Notes under the pieces: generated by a model
Databases searched by the model: none
Seen by the model: only the letters and a program-made list of their open reading frames with translations
What the model was told of the DNA's origin: nothing
In this document: positions 8,313 through 15,379 of the stretch, one piece after another
Position numbering within the stretch: the first letter of the stretch is position 1
Layout of the letters: every line of letters starts with the position of its first letter
Program-made: the position numbers and the translations under genes
Origin: WQUF01 sp031549525
GTDB taxonomy: Bacteria; Bacillota; Clostridia; Clostridiales; Clostridiaceae
Assembly: GCA_031549525.1 (NCBI GenBank)
Contig: JAVBPQ010000024.1
Span: forward strand, 1 to 21,173
DNA length: 21,173 bases
Reading direction: 5' to 3'

Positions 8313-8879
8313 TTATTCCAAATATAAATTTTCAAAAATGTCTTCTAGTTTAATTTCCATATCATTAAAAATATTAACCTTTATTTTTTCATCTTCGTTT
8401 AAAGAATAAGTAAAATATGAGTACTTTTTTTCCTCATCTAAAATACAAACTGTTATAAAAAAATCATTTGGATACACAATCCAGTATTCTTTAACTCCAT
8501 ATTTTTGATAGTTTGTTAACTTAATTCCTAAGTCTTTTTTTCTTGTTGCTTTTGAAAGTATTTCAACAATTAAATCAGGTGGTCCTTCGCATGAATTTGT
8601 GGTGATTTTTTTTTTATCACAAACTATGCTTAAATCAGGTTTATAAACATTTTTTTCGCTTAACTTAATATCAAAATTTGATGAAAATAAAAAACATTCT
8701 TTGCCTTTTAAATAGTTTCCAAATTGTCTTCCTAAATTCATCACAATTCTTTCATGAACTGCTGATGCTCCTGCCATTAAATACAAATTGCCCTCAATAA
8801 GCTCATATTTATTTCTTTCATCTTCTTTTACATTTAATAAGTCAGAATAAGTTTTATCACCTATTGATTTATTTTCCAT
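8313..8879 (-). CDS. Uma2 / DUF820 family protein (PD-(D/E)xK nuclease-like)
   Basis: A 188-residue soluble protein. Family features in order: YELIEGNLYLMAGAS (25-39), HERIVMNLGRQF (42-53), KPDLSIVCD with Asp82, and PPDLIVEILSKAT with Glu106, followed by KKDLGIKLTNYQKYGVKEYW. Asp82 and Glu106 fit the acidic residues of the PD-(D/E)xK fold assigned to Uma2 proteins. The usual EVLSPST motif reads EILSKAT here. The family is often called endonuclease from fold alone, and its biological role is unclear. I chose the ATG at 8879 because a longer reading from 8936 would begin upstream of the predicted transcription start near 8900. The site AAAGGA (8897-8892) lies 12 bases before this ATG, a bit long, so a TTG at 8885 is an alternative start. 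Such genes often occur in many copies per genome. Confidence 0.8.
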   Translation of the reverse strand: MENKSIGDKTYSDLLNVKEDERNKYELIEGNLYLMAGASAVHERIVMNLGRQFGNYLKGKECFLFSSNFDIKLSEKNVYKPDLSIVCDKKKITTNSCEGPPDLIVEILSKATRKKDLGIKLTNYQKYGVKEYWIVYPNDFFITVCILDEEKKYSYFTYSLNEDEKIKVNIFNDMEIKLEDIFENLYLE

Positions 8880-8906
8880 ATACAAACCCATTCCTTTCTT
8901 TGAAAT

Positions 8907-8936
8907 AATATATTTATTATAACATTTATTAGTCAA
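8907..8936 (-). promoter_or_regulatory. Promoter of the Uma2 gene
   Basis: Minus-strand TTGACT (8936-8931), an 18-base spacer and TATATT (8912-8907). It predicts transcription from near 8900. Its -35 is one arm of an inverted repeat shared with the divergent peptidase promoter. Confidence 0.5.
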
Positions 8937-8946
8937 TTAAAATGTA

Positions 8947-8975
8947 TTGACTTAAAGTAACTATTGTACTAGAAT
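8947..8975 (+). promoter_or_regulatory. Sigma-A-type promoter of the P1 peptidase gene
   Basis: TTGACT (8947-8952), a 17-base spacer and TAGAAT (8970-8975). The leader to the ATG at 9046 is about 65 bases. The -35 belongs to the inverted repeat AGTCAAT (8931-8937) / ATTGACT (8946-8952). Confidence 0.65.
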
Positions 8976-9045
8976 AGCTTTATTTTAAATTAAGAAAGTA
9001 TAAATTTATATTGACCTTTTTAATTTTTAAATAGAGGAGAGACAA

Positions 9046-10080
9046 ATGGGAATAAAAGAAGAATTTTTTAATTTTAAAATAGGAGAGTTAAAAAAAGGGG
9101 ATAGAAATCTTATAAGTGATGTAGAAGGAGTAAAGGTAGGGCATTTTACTATACATGATGGAGATATACATACAGGAGTCACTGCAGTTTTACCTCATTA
9201 TGGAAATATATTTAAAGAGAAGGTCATGGCTTCCAGTTATGTTATAAATGGATTTGGTAAAAGCGTTGGCCTTATTCAAGTAGAAGAGCTTGGAAATATT
9301 GAAACTCCTATTATTTTAACCAATACTTTAAGCGTAGGTACTGCATTAAGCGGAGTTGTTAAATATATGCTTATGAAAAATGATGATATTGGAATTAAAA
9401 CAGGCACGATAAATTCTGTTGTATGTGAGTGCAATGATGGATATTTAAACGATATAAGAGGAATGCATATTACGGAAGATCATGTTTTTTTAGCTATAGA
9501 GGATGCAAAAGAAGATTTTGAAGAAGGAGCAGTTGGAGCAGGAGCAGGTATGACGTGTTTTGGATTTAAAGGTGGCATAGGTTCAGCTTCTCGAATTATT
9601 GAACTTGATGATAAAACATATACAATTGGAGCTATTGTATTATCTAATTTTGGTTCTCAAAATGATTTTAGATTAAATGGAACAAAAATTATAAAGGACA
9701 TGATTTCTCCTGTAAAAGAAGATAAAGGATCTATAATAATCATAATTGCAACAGATATTCCACTTAGCGAAAGGCAATTAAAGAGAGTTTGTAAAAGAGC
9801 ATCTGTAGGGCTTTCACGGCTTGGATCTTTTTTAGGAAATGGAAGTGGAGATATCGTCATAGCTTTTTCTTCTAAAAATAAGATAAACCATTATGGAGAG
9901 CGAGATATTTTAAATATAAATATTTTAAATGAAAATAAGATGGATATATTATTTAGAGCAGCAGCTGAGGTTACAGAAGAATCAGTTTTAAGCTCTATGA
10001 TACATTCTGAATCTATTACTGGAAGATGTGACCATAAGATAAAATCATTAAAGGATTTTTTATTAAAAAAGAGTAGCTAA
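9046..10080 (+). CDS. P1 family (DmpA/S58) aminopeptidase
   Basis: A 344-residue cytoplasmic member of the DmpA/L-aminopeptidase Ntn-like family. Such enzymes are made as a precursor that cuts itself before a serine, which then becomes the N-terminal nucleophile. The cleavage motif is clear: LGNGSGDIVIAFSS, with Gly266-Ser267 as the predicted cut. Other family motifs are SDVEGVKVGH (24-33), TPIILTNTLSVGTA, NDGYLNDIRG, GAVGAGAGMTCFGFKGGIG (161-179) and SNFGSQNDFRLNG with Asn201. Length fits the family. GAGGAG at 9034-9039 supports the start. It probably releases N-terminal residues from small peptides, but substrates of clostridial members are unknown. Its last codons overlap the hairpin that terminates the convergent PdaA-like gene. 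Confidence 0.88.
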   Translation: MGIKEEFFNFKIGELKKGDRNLISDVEGVKVGHFTIHDGDIHTGVTAVLPHYGNIFKEKVMASSYVINGFGKSVGLIQVEELGNIETPIILTNTLSVGTALSGVVKYMLMKNDDIGIKTGTINSVVCECNDGYLNDIRGMHITEDHVFLAIEDAKEDFEEGAVGAGAGMTCFGFKGGIGSASRIIELDDKTYTIGAIVLSNFGSQNDFRLNGTKIIKDMISPVKEDKGSIIIIIATDIPLSERQLKRVCKRASVGLSRLGSFLGNGSGDIVIAFSSKNKINHYGERDILNINILNENKMDILFRAAAEVTEESVLSSMIHSESITGRCDHKIKSLKDFLLKKSS

Positions 10081-10091
10081 GGAGCTACTCT
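10061..10091 (-). terminator. Terminator of the PdaA-like gene, embedded in the peptidase 3' end
   Basis: AGAGTAGCT (10070-10078) pairs with AGCTACTCT (10083-10091). Read on the minus strand it is followed by six T then AATAAAAAA, a good terminator tail. On the plus strand the following bases (AATATTATTGG) are only weakly T-rich. It overlaps the last codons and stop of the peptidase gene. Confidence 0.8.
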
Positions 10092-10095
10092 AATA

Positions 10096-10860
10096 TTATT
10101 GGCACTCTGAGATTAAGTGCTCAAGGCTTTTAAACTCATATCCCATTTCATGATATTTTTGTATTAATTCATCTAAAATCAGCGAGTTTGATTTTGAGGT
10201 ATTGTGCAATAATAAAATTGCTCCAGGATGAATGCGAGGTATTAGTTTTGAAAATGCGACTTCTTTTGTAGGTTGGTTTTTATCATCAAAATCCATATAT
10301 GCAAGGCTCCAAAATATAGTGCTATACCCTAGATCTTTAGCCATCTGCAAACTTTCTGCGTTATATTTTCCCATAGGTGGTCTGTAGAATTTTTTTATCT
10401 CATTTCCAGTTATAGATTTATATAACTCTTCTATTTGGGATAATTCTCTTTCAAAAGTTTTTTTGTCAGTAATTTTTGACATATCAGGATGTGACATGGT
10501 ATGATTTCCAATTATATGGCCTTCAGCTACTATTTTTTTTACCATATCCGGATTTTCCTTAAAATAATTTCCACATAGAAAAAAAGTAGCTGGTACTTGA
10601 TTTTTTTTGAGTGTATCCAATATTTTATCTGTATATCCATTTTCATATCCTGCATCAAATGTTAGGTATATTACTTTTTCACTATTTTTCCCAATAAAAT
10701 AAGCATTATAATTTTTTAAATAATCACAACTTTCATTTCCAATGGGAGATTCTCCAGGTTTAGGAAAGCTTAAACCCCAGTTTCCAGTTTTAGCTTCTAT
10801 ATTAAAGTTTTGCAATAAAATTATAAGAGTAAGCAATATAAATTTAAAAAAATTTTTCAT
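10096..10860 (-). CDS. pdaA: PdaA-like polysaccharide deacetylase (muramic delta-lactam synthesis)
   Basis: A 254-residue exported NodB-fold deacetylase. Signal peptide residues 1-23 are MKNFFKF followed by a hydrophobic stretch, with a likely cut after IEA. NodB motifs: TFDAGYENG (67-75), with metal Asp69 and the Ala-Gly-Tyr-Glu variant typical of PdaA rather than the TFDDG of other deacetylases; HTMSH with metal His120 and His124; RPPMGKYN (160-167); and HPGAILLLHNTS (211-222). The N-terminal NWGLSFPKPGESP also matches PdaA, as does the length (about 260). In Bacillus, PdaA deacetylates muramic acid in the spore cortex, the step needed for delta-lactam that germination lytic enzymes recognise. 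This supports a spore-forming host. AGGAAG precedes the start with a long spacing, and a second GAAG lies nearer. The gene stands alone, converging on the P1 peptidase. Confidence 0.87.
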   Translation of the reverse strand: MKNFFKFILLTLIILLQNFNIEAKTGNWGLSFPKPGESPIGNESCDYLKNYNAYFIGKNSEKVIYLTFDAGYENGYTDKILDTLKKNQVPATFFLCGNYFKENPDMVKKIVAEGHIIGNHTMSHPDMSKITDKKTFERELSQIEELYKSITGNEIKKFYRPPMGKYNAESLQMAKDLGYSTIFWSLAYMDFDDKNQPTKEVAFSKLIPRIHPGAILLLHNTSKSNSLILDELIQKYHEMGYEFKSLEHLISECQ

Positions 10861-10997
10861 AAAATTAACTTCACTTCCTAATATTAAAAATGATACTCTT
10901 AGATTATGTGTTTTTTCAAAAATTACTCATTTAAAATAAATTTGAAGGATAAGGCAAGTTATTTTAGAAATACTTATAAATAAAAGAGGTGTTAGTT

Positions 10998-12743
10998 TTG
11001 ATAGAAGAGAAAAATAATGTAGAAGAATTTAAATTATCTCAAGTAACAATAGATGAAGGCAGCATGTTCTATGAGAATAGAGATCGTATAGAAGAATTTT
11101 TGTTAAATGTAGATGATGACGAAATGCTATTTAACTTTAGAGAAGCAGCTTCATTAGATACTAAGGGTGCCATGCATATGAGTGGATGGGATGCTCCAGA
11201 ATCCTTGGTTAAAGGTCATACAACTGGACACTATTTATCTTCTTTAGCTCTAACTTATACAGGAAGCAAATTGCATAAAGATACTCTAAAAAAGAAGATG
11301 GACTATTTAATATCTGAACTTGGAAAGTGCCAAGATGCTATGGAGAAAAGCGGTAAATTCAGCTATGGTTTTTTAAGTGGATATTCTGAAGAGCAGTTTG
11401 ATAAACTTGAAGAATATGAAGTTTATCCTAAAATATGGGCTCCTTATTATACTTTGCACAAGATAATGGCAGGGCTTCTTTGCGCTTATGAACATGGTGA
11501 AAATATTGAGGCTTTAAATATATGCAGTAAGATGGGAATTTGGGTATATAACAGGCTTTCAAAATTAACAAAAGAACAATTAAGTAAGATGTGGTCATTG
11601 TATATTGCAGGGGAATTTGGAGGGATGAACGAGGTTCTTGCAAGGCTTTATAAAATTCATCATAAAGAAGAATATATAAAAGCTGCAAAACTTTTTGACA
11701 ATGAAAAGCTCTTTCATCCAATGTATAAAAATATAGATGCTTTAGAGAATATTCATGCCAATCAGCATATACCGCAGGTAATAGGTGCTATGGAGATTTA
11801 TAAACAGACAGGGGAAGAGATCTATTATAAAATTGCAGAAAATTTTTGGAATATTGTAGTGTCATCACATACTTACAACATAGGCGGAACTGGTGAAGGT
11901 GAGATGTTTAGAGCAAAAGATCAGGAAGGAAGCTTTTTGTCTAATAAGACTGCAGAATCTTGTGCAAGCTATAATATGTTAAAGCTTACTAAGATGTTAT
12001 TTCAATATGATAAAGATTCAAAGTATATGGATTACTATGAAAAAACCCTATATAATCACATAGTTGCATCTTGCGATAAAAGCGGTCCAACAGGAGGTTC
12101 TACGTATTTTATGCCTCTTTCTCCTTGTGCAACCCGCGAGTTTGATATAAAAGAAAATACTTGTTGTCATGGAACTGGGCTTGAGAATCATGTAAAATAT
12201 CAAGAATCAATATTCTTTAAAGATGGAGATATCCTTTATGTGAATCTCTATATACCTTCTACTTTACATTGGCATGAAAAAGATATGAGGATTTCTATAA
12301 AAGAAGATTTTTTAAAAACTAAGAAATCTTCAATTCATATAGATGGTGAAGGTTTTATTGAATTTAGGCTGAGAGTGCCTTCATGGGTTTTAGATGAATT
12401 TAAGATAAAAATAAATGATGAAATTATAGAACATGAAGTTAAAAATGGATATGCTATAGTTAAAGGAAATTTTACTAAAGGAGATATTTTAGAAGTTTTT
12501 CTTCCGTTTTTTTTGAAAATAAAGAGGACAAAAGATATGCCAGAAATTGCTTCTTTATTTTATGGACCCATAGTAATGGCAATAGCAAGTGAAGATACTA
12601 ACTTTGTTGAGATTTGTGAGGATGAGATTTTAAAAGCTAAAATTGAAGAAAATGATCTTAAATTCAAAATTGGCAAATATGATCTTGTGCCTTTTTATGA
12701 TGCATATGATATCAAATATCATGCATATTTTAAGATTTTGTAG
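10998..12743 (+). CDS. Glycoside hydrolase family 127 (beta-L-arabinofuranosidase-like, DUF1680)
   Basis: A 581-residue protein without signal peptide, so cytoplasmic. Family 127 enzymes remove beta-L-arabinofuranose with a zinc-bound cysteine nucleophile. The zinc and nucleophile residues are visible: Glu320 and Cys322 in AESCASYNMLKLT, then Cys389-Cys390 in TCCHGTGLENH. These correspond to Glu338, Cys340, Cys417 and Cys418 of HypBA1. GHTTGHYLSSLAL, IWAPYYTLHKIMAGL and EFGGMNEVLARLY are other hallmark segments of the (alpha/alpha)6 barrel. The C-terminal part (about 395-581) is beta-sandwich-like. I chose TTG at 10998; the in-frame GTG at 10989 overlaps the ribosome binding site AGAGGT (10985-10990). 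A 41-base gap without terminator links it to the alpha/beta hydrolase. The substrate is probably an imported arabinose oligosaccharide, but family 127-like proteins vary in specificity. Confidence 0.85.
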   Translation: MIEEKNNVEEFKLSQVTIDEGSMFYENRDRIEEFLLNVDDDEMLFNFREAASLDTKGAMHMSGWDAPESLVKGHTTGHYLSSLALTYTGSKLHKDTLKKKMDYLISELGKCQDAMEKSGKFSYGFLSGYSEEQFDKLEEYEVYPKIWAPYYTLHKIMAGLLCAYEHGENIEALNICSKMGIWVYNRLSKLTKEQLSKMWSLYIAGEFGGMNEVLARLYKIHHKEEYIKAAKLFDNEKLFHPMYKNIDALENIHANQHIPQVIGAMEIYKQTGEEIYYKIAENFWNIVVSSHTYNIGGTGEGEMFRAKDQEGSFLSNKTAESCASYNMLKLTKMLFQYDKDSKYMDYYEKTLYNHIVASCDKSGPTGGSTYFMPLSPCATREFDIKENTCCHGTGLENHVKYQESIFFKDGDILYVNLYIPSTLHWHEKDMRISIKEDFLKTKKSSIHIDGEGFIEFRLRVPSWVLDEFKIKINDEIIEHEVKNGYAIVKGNFTKGDILEVFLPFFLKIKRTKDMPEIASLFYGPIVMAIASEDTNFVEICEDEILKAKIEENDLKFKIGKYDLVPFYDAYDIKYHAYFKIL

Positions 12744-12784
12744 TCATAAAATTAATATATAAATTTAAGAAGAGAGGGTGAAAT

Positions 12785-13624
12785 ATGAATAAAATGGTAT
12801 CATTTAAAGATGTGAATATATATACTGAAAGTTTTGGTTCTATTGAAAATCCTGCAATACTTCTCATAATGGGGGCTGCAAGCTCTTTAGTATGGTGGGA
12901 GGAAGAGTTTTGTAAAAAGCTAGTTGATGCAGGTTTCTTTGTAATAAGGTATGATAATAGAGACACTGGAAAATCCACATGTTATCCTCCTGGAAAACCT
13001 GGTTATACATTTGAGGAGATGGCAGATGATGCTATATATGTATTAGATGCATATGGTATAGAAAAAGCCATAATCATGGGTATGTCCATGGGAGGTATGT
13101 TAACACAGATGATAGCATTGCGCCATCCTGATAGGGTTAAGGGAATAGTTCTTCTTGGATCTATGTACTTTGCAGAGGGTGCAGAGAAATTACCTGTGTA
13201 TTCTGAGGAAGTTAAAGAATTTTTTGAAACCTATGGGAAAGTAGAGCCTAAAGATGATGATGAGCTTTTAGAGTATGCATTTAAACAATGGAGCACTACA
13301 AATAAAAGCAGCCGTTTTCATGACGAAGATCATATACGAAAATTAATTAAAATAGATATGGAGAGGGCTAATGACTATAGAAGTCGTGTAAATCATTCCT
13401 ATGCACAGGTAACAGGGGATGAGCTTTTTAATATAGATAAAATAAGCCTTCCTACATTAGTTATACATGGCACGGAAGATGCAGTAATTCCTTATATACA
13501 TGGTGAGATGTTAAAAAAGACCATTAAAGGAGCAGCTTTTCACGTCATGAAAGGAGCAGGTCATGAATTGAATAAAGAAGATTATGACGATGTAATTGAT
13601 AATATCCTTAAAATATTTAAATAA
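12785..13624 (+). CDS. Alpha/beta-fold hydrolase
   Basis: A 279-residue cytoplasmic hydrolase. Features in order: oxyanion-loop region LLIMGAASSLVWW (26-38), RYDNRDTGKST (55-65), nucleophile elbow GMSMGG with Ser101, acid residue in HGTEDAVIP (Asp232 is the likely one), and catalytic His260 in GAGHELN. The DNRDTGKS strand and the overall layout resemble the methylesterase/epoxide-hydrolase-like group (RdmC-type), which does not fix the substrate. GAGAGGG ends a few bases before ATG 12785. It lies 41 bases after the GH127 gene with no terminator between, so the two are probably co-transcribed. One inference is removal of acyl or methyl esters from the same carbohydrate. An A/T-only 8-bp hairpin follows at 13636-13656 and is a weak terminator at best. 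Confidence 0.85.
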   Translation: MNKMVSFKDVNIYTESFGSIENPAILLIMGAASSLVWWEEEFCKKLVDAGFFVIRYDNRDTGKSTCYPPGKPGYTFEEMADDAIYVLDAYGIEKAIIMGMSMGGMLTQMIALRHPDRVKGIVLLGSMYFAEGAEKLPVYSEEVKEFFETYGKVEPKDDDELLEYAFKQWSTTNKSSRFHDEDHIRKLIKIDMERANDYRSRVNHSYAQVTGDELFNIDKISLPTLVIHGTEDAVIPYIHGEMLKKTIKGAAFHVMKGAGHELNKEDYDDVIDNILKIFK

Positions 13625-13741
13625 TAGTTTTTGCTTAATTTTTACTATAAAAATTAAATTTGATATTATCTTTAGTTTTAGTTATAATTAATTTATAGAT
13701 TATGTAAAATAATAAATTATGTGTTTAGGAGGTATGTGGAT

Positions 13742-14419
13742 ATGTGGTATTACGTTTTGGTTATTCCAGCCTTTTTAATTTCTTTACTTGCTCAATTTGC
13801 TGTCAGTTCTACCTTTAAAAAATACAGCCAAATACGAAATTATAGAGGATTAACTGGAGCAGATGCTGCAAATAGAGTATTATCATCTCATGGTATATAT
13901 GATGTTGGTATAGAACATATTTCAGGTGAGCTTACTGATCATTATGACCCAAGGAGCAATGTCATAAGGCTTTCTGATAATGTGTATAAGAGTACATCTG
14001 TTGCTGCAATTGGTGTGGCATGTCATGAAGCAGGACATGCAGTGCAGTATGCAAAGCATTATCTACCTATTAAAATAAGAGCTGCCATCATACCTATTAC
14101 AAATATAGGTTCAAATCTTGGTATTATCTTAGCTACCATTGGTCTTGCTATGGCATTTGACCCTTTGGCAATAATAGGAATTTTGCTTTTTAGCACTGTG
14201 TTTATATTTCAACTTGTAACTTTGCCAGTGGAATTCAATGCAAGCGCAAGGGCACTTGAAACCATAAGAAATGATGCTATTTTAAGTAATGAAGAGTCTG
14301 AAGGTGCTAAAAGGGTTCTTCAAGCTGCTGCAATGACATATGTTGCTGCAATGATAGTATCTCTTATGAATTTGCTTAGCTTGATTTTGCGTTTTTCAGG
14401 AAGAAGAAGAAGGGATTAA
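13742..14419 (+). CDS. yugP: YugP-type zinc metallopeptidase, copy 1
   Basis: A 225-residue membrane-embedded zinc peptidase (Pfam Zn_peptidase_2, YugP family). The N-terminal TM helix (1-20) is followed by the conserved KKYSQIRNYRGLTGADAA and HISGELTDHYDPRSNVIRLS. The zinc site is HEAGH (His95, Glu96, His99), with a likely third ligand Glu164 in LPVEFNAS. Two or three further TM helices lie at 113-160 and near 195-217. I took ATG 13742, 9 bases after AGGAGG (13727-13732); a longer in-frame GTG start would lie upstream of that site. YugP's substrate is unknown; membrane protein turnover is an inference. A close paralogue follows directly. Confidence 0.88.
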   Translation: MWYYVLVIPAFLISLLAQFAVSSTFKKYSQIRNYRGLTGADAANRVLSSHGIYDVGIEHISGELTDHYDPRSNVIRLSDNVYKSTSVAAIGVACHEAGHAVQYAKHYLPIKIRAAIIPITNIGSNLGIILATIGLAMAFDPLAIIGILLFSTVFIFQLVTLPVEFNASARALETIRNDAILSNEESEGAKRVLQAAAMTYVAAMIVSLMNLLSLILRFSGRRRRD

Positions 14420-14423
14420 ATTT

Positions 14424-14459
14424 AATACTCCACAAGCAATATTTGTGGAGTATTTTTTA
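14424..14459 (+). terminator. Terminator between the two YugP paralogues
   Basis: AATACTCCACAA (14424-14435) pairs perfectly with TTGTGGAGTATT (14443-14454), followed by six T. It lies directly after the first copy, so the second copy must have its own promoter or rely on read-through. Confidence 0.92.
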
Positions 14460-14495
14460 TAATTTAGTATAAATTTTTGTTTAGGGGATATGGGT

Positions 14496-15191
14496 ATGTG
14501 TTATTTTTTCATTCTTCTTGCTTTTTTAATATCATTATCTATTCAATTTGCTGTAAGCTATACCTTTAAAAAGTACAGCCAAATTGAAAATTGCAGGGGC
14601 TTAACTGGAGCGGATGCTGCAAGAAGTATACTATTGTTTCATGATATACATGACGTAAGAGTAGAACATATTTCAGGTGAGCTTACGGATCATTATGATC
14701 CAAGGGACAACGTTATAAGGCTTTCTGATGATGTGTATCAAGGCACATCTATTGTTGCAATTAGCGTGGCATGTCATGAAGCAGGACATGCAGTTCAATA
14801 TACAGAACAATACATACCTATTAAAATAAGAGCTGTTATAATACCTATAACAAATATAGGCTCATATCTTGGTATCATTTTAGCAGCTATTGGTTTTATT
14901 ATGGCAATTTATTATTTAGAAGTAATAGGGATTTTACTTTTTAGCACTGTGTTTATATTTCAGATTGTTACAATACCAGTAGAGCTTAATGCAACTTCAA
15001 TAGCACTTAAATGTATAAAAAGTGATGCTATGTTAAATAGCAAAGAATATAGGGGTGCTAAAAAAGTTCTTTTAGCTGCTATAATGACATATGTTACTCT
15101 TATAGCCATAATAGTATCATTTATAAATTTGTTTAAGTTGATTTTGAGTTTTTTAAAAAGAAGATGGCATTGTTTTAAATATTATGATTAA
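14496..15191 (+). CDS. YugP-type zinc metallopeptidase, copy 2 (tandem paralogue)
   Basis: A 231-residue paralogue of the preceding gene, alignable end to end. KKYSQI, RGLTGADAA, EHISGELTDHYDPR and VACHEAGHAVQY are shared, and the zinc site HEAGH (His94 to His98) and VELNAT glutamate are intact, so it should still be active. It differs in the loop after the TM region (IYYLEV for FDPLAI), in several TM residues and in a longer C-terminal tail (KRRWHCFKYYD for GRRRRD). Two ATGs are possible. I chose 14496 because AGGGG (14483-14487) has proper spacing to it and it aligns with the first copy's start; the ATG at 14490 is almost on top of that site. A 14-codon reading frame at 15184 overlaps its stop, but I regard that as part of a scar. 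Confidence 0.85.
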   Translation: MCYFFILLAFLISLSIQFAVSYTFKKYSQIENCRGLTGADAARSILLFHDIHDVRVEHISGELTDHYDPRDNVIRLSDDVYQGTSIVAISVACHEAGHAVQYTEQYIPIKIRAVIIPITNIGSYLGIILAAIGFIMAIYYLEVIGILLFSTVFIFQIVTIPVELNATSIALKCIKSDAMLNSKEYRGAKKVLLAAIMTYVTLIAIIVSFINLFKLILSFLKRRWHCFKYYD

Positions 15192-15207
15192 GAAAGGGAC
15201 TAAAATA

Positions 15208-15228
15208 GAACTTGAAAGCAATTTATAG
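15208..15228 (+). pseudogene. 3'-terminal remnant of a histidine kinase gene
   Basis: Reads E-L-E-S-N-L-stop. The intact histidine kinase gene at the far end of the window finishes E-L-E-R-N-L-stop at 21049-21069. The match continues without gaps through the following terminator (15282 and 21123). No kinase coding sequence lies upstream here; the YugP paralogue ends 16 bases before. It looks like the last few codons of a lost or partly duplicated two-component gene. Confidence 0.65.
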
Positions 15229-15235
15229 AAAATAT

Positions 15236-15282
15236 GGCTCTCTGTTAAGATTAGGATATTTTAACAGAGAGTCTTATTTTTT
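15236..15282 (+). terminator. Terminator at the left repeat
   Basis: GGCTCTCTGTTAA (15236-15248) pairs with TTAACAGAGAGTC (15261-15273), including one G-T pair, then TTATTTTTT. It probably terminates the second YugP gene. Confidence 0.9.
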
Positions 15283-15290
15283 CATATAAA

Positions 15291-15334
15291 TTTTACATAT
15301 TATGCATTTAATTTTTACATATGTAAAATATACT
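15291..15334 (+). promoter_or_regulatory. PHO-box-like direct repeats and palindrome with -10 box
   Basis: TTTTACATAT occurs at 15291-15300 and 15313-15322, 22 bp apart (two 11-bp steps). The second copy is half of a perfect 16-bp palindrome, TTTTACATATGTAAAA (15313-15328). TATACT at 15329-15334 could be the -10, about 9 bases after the second TTTACA; no clear sigma-A -35 is present, as expected for an activator-dependent promoter. TT(A/T)ACA-type hexamers in 11-bp register are the known PhoP/PhoB target pattern in Firmicutes, although the intermediate 11-bp position (TGCATT) does not match. Confidence 0.5.
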
Positions 15335-15379
15335 AAATTTGAGAAATAAATTTAGATAAATGAAAGGAGAGTATATAAA

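Larger units (their letters stand above)
15208..15282 (+). repeat. Left 75-bp direct repeat (kinase tail plus terminator)
   Basis: Aligns gap-free with 21049-21123. Outside the 12-base hairpin loop I count 55 of 63 matching positions. The loop GATTAGGATATT matches the reverse complement of the right copy's loop at 10 of 12 positions but matches it directly at only 4 of 12. Confidence 0.85.

Noticed and set aside
8880..8936. Longer N-terminus for the Uma2 protein (start at 8936)
   Set aside because: It would begin upstream of the predicted transcription start and overlap the -35 of its own promoter; the extra residues do not match the family start.
10742..10939. Plus-strand 65-codon frame across the PdaA-like gene start
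   Set aside because: Antisense to the signal peptide region; no ribosome binding site or recognisable domain.
13636..13656. Terminator after the alpha/beta hydrolase (TAATTTTT/AAAAATTA)
   Set aside because: The stem has only A/T pairs and no T-tract follows, so I do not call it a terminator; the end of that transcript stays open.
15184..15228. 14-codon reading frame MIKKGTKIELESNL after the second YugP gene
   Set aside because: Its end matches the kinase C-terminus, so it is better explained as part of the scar. It has no independent ribosome binding site and overlaps the YugP stop.
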